Assembly: GCA_016784265.1 (NCBI GenBank)
Contig: JADHUZ010000029.1
Coordinates: 1 to 9,374, forward strand
Length of the DNA stretch: 9,374 nucleotides
Direction of reading: 5' to 3'
DNA from: Fidelibacterota bacterium
Lineage (GTDB): Bacteria > Fidelibacterota > BS150m-G59
Shown one piece after another: positions 1 to 6,156 of the stretch. The notes beneath the pieces are model-generated. The model did not search any database. It worked only from the letters and a program-made list of their open reading frames with translations, and was not told the origin of the DNA. A program made the translations under genes and the position numbers. Numbering within the stretch: position 1 is the first letter of the stretch; each line of letters begins with the position of its first letter.

Positions 1-1
1 T

Positions 2-277
2 GATGAACGAGTTATTAAAACATCAATTGCACTGCAACATCTTGATAATATTTGGGATAGAAAAGCAAAGGGTTTATATAAAAATAAACCTAAGCAACTC
101 GCCAATTTTTATGCAGAACCGATTGAACTTAATTTGGGACATATTATAATTGAGTATTATACTGACTATCTAAAAATCAAAGATAGTATCAAGTTTACAT
201 ACAACAATTCATCAAAAAACAACTTACCTAGTGAAAAAAAATGGTGGAGTTTTTTAACACAAAGGAGTGGGAAATGA
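2..277 (+). CDS. Glycosyltransferase, C-terminal fragment (5' end outside window)
   Basis: This is the last 91 codons of a gene that begins before the window, ending at TGA 275-277. The fragment carries no catalytic motif, so its function is inferred from the next gene. Its first residues (D-E-R-V, then S-I-A-x-Q-H, N-I-W-x-R-K and G) match residues about 193-215 of the complete glycosyltransferase that follows, which has D-D-R-V, S-I-A-M-Q-H, N-I-W-I-R-K and G. The two are therefore probably tandem paralogues, and this one is likely also a family 2 glycosyltransferase acting in the cytoplasm on a surface glycan. After this block the two C-termini diverge; here the tail is rich in Tyr, Asn and Lys. 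The stop overlaps the next start as ATGA, indicating translational coupling. Codon use is strongly AT-rich. That it is coding is well supported; its enzymatic role is less certain. Confidence 0.75.
   Translation, partial: DERVIKTSIALQHLDNIWDRKAKGLYKNKPKQLANFYAEPIELNLGHIIIEYYTDYLKIKDSIKFTYNNSSKNNLPSEKKWWSFLTQRSGK
261..267 (+). promoter_or_regulatory. Ribosome binding site fixing the glycosyltransferase start
   Basis: AAAGGAG lies 6 bases before the ATG at 274. It decides between two in-frame ATGs. The one at 241 has only a run of A upstream and would add 11 residues overlapping the previous gene; the one at 274 has this site and the ATGA overlap typical of coupled genes. Confidence 0.75.
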
Positions 278-1098
278 AAGTTTCTCTTATTATGCCAACT
301 TACAATCGTGATTTTATCATCGAGTTGGCGATTCAATCAATTGTTCATCAAAAAGAACATAGCATTGACATTGAGTTATTGATAGGTGATGATGGTGATG
401 ATAATACAGATAAAATTGTTGCAGAAATTAAAAATGTAAATCCCAAATTACAGATTTTGTATAGAAAAACAGAAAGAATCCCTCTTTCTGATAAGATTAA
501 CAAATTGATTAGAGAATCATCTGGAGAATTTTATGGTCTTATTGGCAGTGATGATTTTCAATCACCTTATAAAATTATTGCTTTTGAGAAAGCCTTAGCA
601 CAAAATCCAGATGGAGATATGTTCGGACAACGGAAATTTATCTTTCACGACATTGTTTTTAACAAATCATTACTTTGGATTCAAAATAGAAGAATGGATA
701 AATATATGGCTGGTTCGTTTTTATTAATTCGTCGAACAATTTTTAATGAATATGATGGATATGGTTCTGGTTTATGGAAAAGTATTGACACTTCACTTGC
801 AAATAAAGTTGATTGGTCAAAAATCAAACTTATTGATGTTGAGAATATTGATGATCGTGTGTTGCTATCGTCAATTGCTATGCAACATAAAAACAATATT
901 TGGATACGAAAGAAAAGAGGTTTTAATCCATTTAGAAAAAAGCAAACTTCTAATTTTTTAACTAAAAAAATCAGAATTGATATGGAAACAATGTTGGAAG
1001 AATGCTATCCAATTTATCAAGAAATTGCTAAACCTATGCGATATGAATATTCATGGTTTAATTTTAGAAAAAGATTTAATCTATTTTGGAAAAAGTAA
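274..1098 (+). CDS. Family 2 (GT-A fold) glycosyltransferase
   Basis: A 274-residue soluble enzyme expected to transfer a sugar from a nucleotide-sugar donor to a growing surface glycan at the cytoplasmic face. The GT-A nucleotide-binding start S-L-I-M-P-T-Y-N-R is at residues 4-12. An acidic strand end (G-D-D-G-D-D) lies near residues 38-43, and the DxD-type metal/donor site appears as G-S-D-D at about 91-94. No membrane segment or signal peptide is visible. The C-terminal third (about 193-215, D-D-R-V through N-I-W-I-R-K) is shared with the preceding truncated gene, and the tail is very basic (R-K-R-F, K-K), which could hold the protein at the membrane. The start at 274 rests on the AAAGGAG site and the ATGA overlap. 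The stop TAA shares its last A with the neuA start. Donor and acceptor cannot be predicted; neuA/neuB next door make a nonulosonate plausible somewhere in the glycan, but family 2 enzymes are not the usual sialyltransferases. Confidence 0.88.
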   Translation: MKVSLIMPTYNRDFIIELAIQSIVHQKEHSIDIELLIGDDGDDNTDKIVAEIKNVNPKLQILYRKTERIPLSDKINKLIRESSGEFYGLIGSDDFQSPYKIIAFEKALAQNPDGDMFGQRKFIFHDIVFNKSLLWIQNRRMDKYMAGSFLLIRRTIFNEYDGYGSGLWKSIDTSLANKVDWSKIKLIDVENIDDRVLLSSIAMQHKNNIWIRKKRGFNPFRKKQTSNFLTKKIRIDMETMLEECYPIYQEIAKPMRYEYSWFNFRKRFNLFWKK

Positions 1099-1781
1099 TG
1101 AATACACTCGCAATCATTCCCGCGCGGGGCGGGAGCAAAGGCATTCCGAAGAAAAATATGCGTACGTTTTTGGGCAAGCCGCTTGTTGTGCATTCGATAG
1201 AAACGGCAAAAGAATCAAAATTCGTGGACAAAATTGTTGTTTCGACCGATGATGATGAAATTGCGAAAATCTCGAAAAACGCAGGCGCGGAAATTATCGA
1301 ACGACCTGCTGAAATTGCGGGAGATTCCGCGACGACCGAATCGGCAATGGCACATTGTTTGGACGAGTTGAAAATGCAAAATTACGAACCCAATTTTGTT
1401 GTTCTTTTGCAACCGACGAGTCCAATCCGTCCGAAAAATTGCATAGATTCAGCGGTTGAGCAAATGAAAAAAGAAAAATTTGATAGTTTGTTGAGTGTTG
1501 TGCAATCGCACAAATTTTTCTGGAAGCAGACGCAATATGGTGCATCGGCAAGTTATGATTTTTTGAATCGTCCGCGGCGGCAGGATATTTCCGAAGATGA
1601 AATTATTTGGCAGGAAAATGGCTCGTTGTATATTTGCACGATGGAAAATTTTCGGAAAACAGGAAATAGGCTTGGCGGAAAAATTGGACTTTTTGAAATG
1701 CCCGAAGAATGCGGTGGCGAGATTGACACGGAATTGGATTTTCAGATTTTAGAAAAGATTGGAAAGGAATTTGCAAAATGA
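1098..1781 (+). CDS. neuA: CMP-nonulosonate (N-acylneuraminate) cytidylyltransferase
   Basis: Activates a sialic-acid-like sugar: CTP + nonulosonate gives CMP-nonulosonate + pyrophosphate, the donor for sialyltransferase-type enzymes. The 227-residue length is normal for bacterial NeuA. The family signature I-I-P-A-R-G-G-S-K-G-I-P-K-K-N occupies about residues 6-20 and forms the CTP-binding loop. S-T-D-D-D-E-I lies near 50, R-P-A-E-I-A-G-D-S-A-T-T near 75, and L-L-Q-P-T-S-P at 103-109. Q-E-N-G-S-L-Y-I near 170 is also typical. The start at 1098 is preferred because it gives the usual N-terminus directly before the CTP loop and a TAATG coupling with the upstream stop; a TTG at 1086 is possible but adds only four residues. 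It overlaps the next gene by ATGA. Motifs do not separate CMP-Neu5Ac synthetase from PseF/LegF-type enzymes for pseudaminic or legionaminic acid, so the exact sugar is open. Confidence 0.92.
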   Translation: MNTLAIIPARGGSKGIPKKNMRTFLGKPLVVHSIETAKESKFVDKIVVSTDDDEIAKISKNAGAEIIERPAEIAGDSATTESAMAHCLDELKMQNYEPNFVVLLQPTSPIRPKNCIDSAVEQMKKEKFDSLLSVVQSHKFFWKQTQYGASASYDFLNRPRRQDISEDEIIWQENGSLYICTMENFRKTGNRLGGKIGLFEMPEECGGEIDTELDFQILEKIGKEFAK

Positions 1782-2827
1782 GAGAATTAAAAATTGGTAA
1801 TAAAATGGTTGGAGATAATCATCCGACTTTTATCATTGCAGAAGCGGGAATAAATCATCAAGGTGATGTGAAAATTGCCAAACGATTGATTGAAAAAGCG
1901 TACGAATGTGGAGCGGATGCGGTAAAATTCCAAAAGAGAAAAGTGAGCCGAATTTTGACGCAAGAAGGTTTGGAAATGCCGTATGATAATCGCAATAGTT
2001 TTGGCAAAACTTATGGCGAACACAAGCGAGCGTTGGAACTTTCGGAAGCAGATTATCGCGAATTAAAAACATTTGCAGATAAGATTGGAGTATTGTTTTG
2101 TGCCTCGGGTTGGGACGAGGAAAGCATTGATTTTTTAGATAATTTGGGTGTAGAATTTTTCAAAATGGCATCGGCTGATTTGACGAATATTCCACTTTTG
2201 GAGCACACGGCGAAAAAAGGCAAGCCAATGATTATTTCGACGGGAATGGCGGGAATGGCAGATGTTGAACTGGCGGTAAAGATTTTGCAAAAGCACACTG
2301 TAAAATTTGCGATATTGCAATGTACTTCGACTTATCCATCGCAATTTGGCGAAATTAATTTGCGCGTGTTGGATGCTTTTCGCGAAAAATTTCCACAAGC
2401 AGTGTTGGGTTATTCTGGGCACGAGTTGGGCATCGCAATCCCAATTGGAGCGGTGGCGATGGGAGCACGGATTGTGGAGCGACATTTTACGCTCGACCGC
2501 ACGATGAAAGGTGGCGACCACTCGGCATCGCTTGAACCTGGTGGATTTTCTAAAATGGTACGCGATATTCGGCATTTGGAAGAAGCACTCGGGAAACCAG
2601 AAAAGCGAATCCAGGAAAGCGAAATCCCAGTATTTCGGAAATTAGCAAAATCTATCGTTAGTGCTTGTGAAATTTCAAAGGGAACAAAAATCACTCGTGA
2701 AATGCTGACGACAAAAGGTCCAGGGACTGGCATTTCACCCGCAAAAATTTATGAAATTATCGGAAAAACAGCTGTGTGCGACATTTCAACAGATGTTGTT
2801 TTGCATGAAAAGATGTTGCAAAAATAA
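1778..2827 (+). CDS. neuB: Nonulosonate synthase (sialic acid synthase, NeuB/NANS family)
   Basis: Condenses phosphoenolpyruvate with an N-acylhexosamine (ManNAc, its 6-phosphate, or a related sugar) to give a nine-carbon nonulosonate. The 349 residues comprise a TIM-barrel domain (about 1-285) and a C-terminal SAF/antifreeze-like domain (about 288-349). Key pieces are E-A-G-I-N-H-Q-G-D at 22-30, K-F-Q-K at 50-53, G-Y-S-G-H ending at His215 and E-R-H-F with His236. From memory, His215 and His236 are the Mn ligands of Neisseria NeuB. The segment S-F-G-K-T-Y-G-E-H-K-R at 74-84 and S-A-S-L-E-P-G look closer to animal NANS than to classical bacterial NeuB. The SAF loop reads T-K-G-P-G-T-G where bacterial enzymes usually have K-R-P-G, so the Arg that contacts the acceptor sugar is Gly314 here. 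The gene overlaps neuA by ATGA and ends the operon ahead of the terminator. Family assignment is firm; the substrate is not. Confidence 0.93.
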   Translation: MRELKIGNKMVGDNHPTFIIAEAGINHQGDVKIAKRLIEKAYECGADAVKFQKRKVSRILTQEGLEMPYDNRNSFGKTYGEHKRALELSEADYRELKTFADKIGVLFCASGWDEESIDFLDNLGVEFFKMASADLTNIPLLEHTAKKGKPMIISTGMAGMADVELAVKILQKHTVKFAILQCTSTYPSQFGEINLRVLDAFREKFPQAVLGYSGHELGIAIPIGAVAMGARIVERHFTLDRTMKGGDHSASLEPGGFSKMVRDIRHLEEALGKPEKRIQESEIPVFRKLAKSIVSACEISKGTKITREMLTTKGPGTGISPAKIYEIIGKTAVCDISTDVVLHEKMLQK

Positions 2828-2927
2828 TCCGCGATTTTCACAAAACTTTGAAGTGACTGTGATATTTACGCGATAGTATATTACGGTAGCAAATAATTAG
2901 GATTAACCCTCCTTTTTCTGCGATTCT

Positions 2928-2959
2928 GCCCCGTCAAAATGCTGACGGGGCTTTTTTTT
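2928..2959 (+). terminator. Rho-independent terminator after the neuA-neuB operon
   Basis: A perfect 9-bp GC-rich stem (GCCCCGTCA / TGACGGGGC, arms 2928-2936 and 2943-2951) with a 6-base loop is followed directly by eight T (2952-2959). It sits about 100 bases after the neuB stop and about 107 bases before the next start, so it separates the two operons. The 100 bases between neuB and the hairpin contain no open frame of note; they could be a 3' UTR or hold a small RNA. Confidence 0.93.
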
Positions 2960-3054
2960 GAATATTTACAAAAATGTGAATTGCATAAGATGTGATTTAC
3001 ATCCAAATTAGAGCATAGATTATACAAGTAAATTTTATCAAATTAAATGAGATG
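2960..3054 (+). promoter_or_regulatory. Presumed promoter region of the protease-deiminase operon
   Basis: The upstream terminator closes the previous unit, so transcription of the following three genes should start here. The stretch is AT-rich. It holds two direct ATGTGA copies (starting near 2974 and 2990), a short inverted repeat GATGT-5 nt-ACATC (2989-3003), and TTTACA with TATACA 19 bases downstream as a loose -35/-10 pair. The spacing is poor and many FCB bacteria use other consensus boxes, so only the region, not exact boxes, is supported. Confidence 0.3.
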
Positions 3055-3060
3055 AAAGGA
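3055..3060 (+). promoter_or_regulatory. Ribosome binding site fixing the protease start
   Basis: AAAGGA lies 6 bases before the ATG at 3067. An in-frame ATG at 3052 has no such site and itself overlaps this one, so 3067 is preferred. That start also leaves a compact signal peptide beginning M-K-Q-L. Confidence 0.7.
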
Positions 3061-3066
3061 AATAGC

Positions 3067-6000
3067 ATGAAACAGTTAACAATATTCTTTACGGCGCTTA
3101 CGATTTTTGCCGCCAATCAGAATATACAAGTCGGTTCTGTTGATGAGCCTATTTTGGTCAATTTGACAAATTTCTCTGATTCAGAAATGCAGATTGATAT
3201 GAACATTGGCGAATTTGAAATGATGCCAGTTCTGATTGATGGCGAGGAATTTGTCGTTGTCAAATTGGATGACGAATCAAATATTTTATCAGCGGGTGTG
3301 CCGGATATTCCAGATGTGCGTCGGAGTGTGATTATTCCAGATGATGCGAGAATGAGCGTTCGCGTGATTTCGTCGGAATATACCGATTTTGATAATATCC
3401 AAATTGCGCCTAGCAAAGGCGTGGTTTACAGAAATGTAGATTGGGACAGTGTTCCGCGCGAATTCGGCGAAGTTTACGAGCAAGATGCATTTTATCCGGG
3501 AAATTTGGTTGAATTGAATTCGCCATATATTTTGCGTGATTTTCGCGGACAAGTGGTGAAATTCAATCCATTTCAATATAATCCGGTAACAAAAGTTTTG
3601 CGTGTTTACACAAACATCGAAGTCGAAGTTTTTGCCGACGGTTCTGGCGAAGTGAACACCTTTAATCGCACGAAATCAATTGAAAAAATTGACAGTGAAT
3701 TTCATGAAATTTATCAGCGACAGTTTTTGAATTATTCAATTGATCGCTACACGCCTGTGAGTGATCAGGGGAATATGCTGGTTGTTTATTACGATAGTTT
3801 TGAGAGCGCGATTCAACCGCTTGTTGAGTGGAAAAATATGAAGGGTGTGCCGACAGAGATGATTCCGATTTCGCAGTTTGGTGGAAGCAATGGGAATACT
3901 TTGAAATCCAATATTGCAAATTATTACAACACCAACGGATTGACTTTCGTTTTACTCGTTGGCGATGCGGCACAAATTCCGACTGTTTCGACGGGTGCTG
4001 GTGTTTCTGATATCAGTTACGGTTATATCTCCGGAAGCGATAGTTATCCTGAATTGTTTGTCGGCAGATTTTCGGCGGAAAATATCGGACAAGTTAATAC
4101 ACAAGTTACCAGAACGATTGAGTATGAAAGAGATTATTCCAGCGGTAGTTGGTTTCACAAAGGAATGGGCGTTGCCTCGAATCAGGGTCCTGGCGATGAC
4201 AACGAATATGACAATGTCCATGTGGACAATATCCGAGAGGATTTACTTGCTTACACTTACACAGAAGTGGATCAAATTTATGACCCCAGTGCATCGGCGA
4301 GCCAAGTTACTACTGGCTTAAATAATGGTCGAAGCATAATCAATTACACAGGACATGGAAGTTCTACGAGTTGGGGCAGTTCTGGATTTTCCAATTCCAA
4401 TATCAACAGTTTGACAAACGACAATATGTTGCCGTTTATTTGGAGCGTGGCTTGTGTGAATGGTGAATTTATGAACACAACTTGTTTTGGTGAAGCGTGG
4501 TTGAGAGCGACGCACAATGGTGAACCGACTGGCGCAATTGGTGCATTTATGGCGACAATCAATCAAAGTTGGTCACCGCCGATGGATGGACAAGACGAGA
4601 TGAACGATATTTTGGTCGAAAGTTATGCAAACAATATCAAGCGAACTTATGGCGGACTTTCATTCAACGGTTGCATGCACATGAACGATGAATACGATTC
4701 GGCAGGAGACGATATGACAGACACTTGGACGATTTTTGGTGATCCGTCGGTTGTGGTTCGCACCGATACGCCAACTTCGATGAATGTGCAAGCTCCACCG
4801 ACTTTGATGGTTGGTACTTCAGTTTATCAAATGAGTGTTCCTGGTGTGAGCGGTGCGTTGGCGGCGATTTCTAAAAATGGTATTTTATTAGGTTCAAGTT
4901 TTTCGGATGCCAGTGGAAATATCACAATTGAATTTGGCGAACCGATTACAGAGCCGGGCGAATATATTTTGGTTGTAACTGCTTACAACAAAATTACGCA
5001 CTCCTCAACGCTTGTCGCATCAGCCGATCCAGGTCCGTATTTGGTTTTTAATAGTTTAGATATCAACGGTTCTGCCGAAGCAGGACAGACTTTTGATTTG
5101 TTCGTAACAGTATCAAATATTGGAGATGAGCCAGCGACGAATGTCAATGGTATTTTATCAACAAATGATCCATTGATTACAATTCTCAATGCAAATGCCA
5201 ATTATGGCACAATTGCAGATGGAGCATTGGCGACGAACGCAACTGCGTTTTCTGTGCAAGTCAGTTCAAATACACAAGACGGACACATTGCACAATTTGG
5301 ATTGAATTTAGGCGATTGGGATGTGAATTTTTCCATTGCTTGCCAAGCGATCCCAGAATTGGATGTCAGCGCAGATGTGCTTGTTGGTTATGCACAACTT
5401 GGCGGCACCGATGAGGCGATCTTCACTATTACAAATGTTGGCACAGGTGATTTAAATTATTCTATCACTGCTGAAGAAACAAGCCGAACACGAACAACCG
5501 ATGTTGCAATTGTTTGCGATGGTGGTTCGTGGCAGGAAGAAGTTTCGTGGACGATTCAAAATTCGGATGGTACCGTGGTTGCATCAGGCGGTGCGCCGTT
5601 CAGTAGCAATGTGTCATTGGGAAATGGTGTTTATACTGTTTATGCAGAGGATTCATACGGCGATGGCTGGAACGGTAATGTTATGACAATCACTGATTTG
5701 TCTGATAACACGGTTTATCTAGAATACACATTGGAGAGCGGAAGTAGTGGCACGACAAATTTTGAAGTTGATGCTGTTACTTGGTTTGAACTGAGCAGCG
5801 AGGGTGGAAGTGCTTCTGCTGGCGAATCTGACGAAATTACGGTTTTGTTTCAAGCGCTAGATATTCCAGAAGGCACTTACACAGGTGTTTTGACGATTGC
5901 TTCGAATGGTGGCACGGACACTGTGGATTTGATTTTTGAAGCCGGAACGGTTGATCCGTGTGCGGATTGGCAACTCGGCGATGTTAACAATGATGGTATC

Positions 6001-6153
6001 GTTAATGTGCTCGATATTGTTGGCGTTGTAAATCATATCGTTGGTTTGAATACTCTTGTTGATTGCGCCGAGTGGGCGGCAGATTTCAACGAAGACAGTG
6101 TGGTTAATGTGCTCGATATCGTGATGATTGTTAACTATATCTTTGGTGGATAA
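3067..6153 (+). CDS. Arginine-gingipain-like C25 cysteine protease with dockerin-like tail
   Basis: A 1028-residue secreted endopeptidase predicted to cleave after arginine. In order: signal peptide about 1-16, gingipain propeptide about 20-227, C25 catalytic domain about 228-565, gingipain-type Ig-like domain about 566-650, two CARDB-like beta domains about 658-810, a D-S-Y-G-D-G-W-N module about 815-900 and a dockerin-like domain 965-1028. The dyad is His430 (N-Y-T-G-H-G-S) and Cys463 (S-V-A-C-V-N-G), 33 residues apart as in RgpB His211/Cys244. Recalled RgpB aligns without gaps back from the His and places Asp382 at the S1 Asp163; Trp502 and Met506 match Trp284/Met288. R227-Y228-T-P-V matches the Arg-Tyr-Thr-Pro-Val maturation junction of proRgpB. 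No type IX sorting domain is visible; the tail takes its place. It is followed after 3 bases by a PPAD-like deiminase. Family and Arg preference are well supported; substrates are unknown. Confidence 0.93.
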   Translation: MKQLTIFFTALTIFAANQNIQVGSVDEPILVNLTNFSDSEMQIDMNIGEFEMMPVLIDGEEFVVVKLDDESNILSAGVPDIPDVRRSVIIPDDARMSVRVISSEYTDFDNIQIAPSKGVVYRNVDWDSVPREFGEVYEQDAFYPGNLVELNSPYILRDFRGQVVKFNPFQYNPVTKVLRVYTNIEVEVFADGSGEVNTFNRTKSIEKIDSEFHEIYQRQFLNYSIDRYTPVSDQGNMLVVYYDSFESAIQPLVEWKNMKGVPTEMIPISQFGGSNGNTLKSNIANYYNTNGLTFVLLVGDAAQIPTVSTGAGVSDISYGYISGSDSYPELFVGRFSAENIGQVNTQVTRTIEYERDYSSGSWFHKGMGVASNQGPGDDNEYDNVHVDNIREDLLAYTYTEVDQIYDPSASASQVTTGLNNGRSIINYTGHGSSTSWGSSGFSNSNINSLTNDNMLPFIWSVACVNGEFMNTTCFGEAWLRATHNGEPTGAIGAFMATINQSWSPPMDGQDEMNDILVESYANNIKRTYGGLSFNGCMHMNDEYDSAGDDMTDTWTIFGDPSVVVRTDTPTSMNVQAPPTLMVGTSVYQMSVPGVSGALAAISKNGILLGSSFSDASGNITIEFGEPITEPGEYILVVTAYNKITHSSTLVASADPGPYLVFNSLDINGSAEAGQTFDLFVTVSNIGDEPATNVNGILSTNDPLITILNANANYGTIADGALATNATAFSVQVSSNTQDGHIAQFGLNLGDWDVNFSIACQAIPELDVSADVLVGYAQLGGTDEAIFTITNVGTGDLNYSITAEETSRTRTTDVAIVCDGGSWQEEVSWTIQNSDGTVVASGGAPFSSNVSLGNGVYTVYAEDSYGDGWNGNVMTITDLSDNTVYLEYTLESGSSGTTNFEVDAVTWFELSSEGGSASAGESDEITVLFQALDIPEGTYTGVLTIASNGGTDTVDLIFEAGTVDPCADWQLGDVNNDGIVNVLDIVGVVNHIVGLNTLVDCAEWAADFNEDSVVNVLDIVMIVNYIFGG
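5959..6150 (+). repeat. Dockerin-like C-terminal domain, copy 1 (in the protease)
   Basis: Two tandem units, each C-x-x-W followed by a 12-residue Ca-loop with Asp/Asn/Asp at positions 1, 3, 5 and Asp at 12, then a hydrophobic helix (N-V-L-D-I-V). The Cys residues (965 and 1000) are 35 apart. The DNA of the two units shares a near-identical 17-base core (6004-6020 and 6106-6122). The same domain ends the next two proteins, so it is probably a shared sorting or attachment tag. Confidence 0.85.
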
Positions 6154-6156
6154 AAA

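Noticed and set aside
241..273. Longer glycosyltransferase start at ATG 241
   Set aside because: It has no ribosome site and overlaps the previous gene by 37 bases; ATG 274 has AAAGGAG and an ATGA overlap.
2135..2575. 146-codon open frame on the - strand inside neuB
   Set aside because: It lies wholly opposite a well-conserved gene and its translation shows no recognisable domain.
3052..3066. Protease start at ATG 3052
   Set aside because: The clear ribosome site AAAGGA (3055-3060) lies inside this extension and serves ATG 3067.
5959..6150. Cellulosome component
   Set aside because: The tails resemble dockerins, but no cohesin, glycoside hydrolase or carbohydrate-binding module is seen here; the cargo is a protease and a deiminase.
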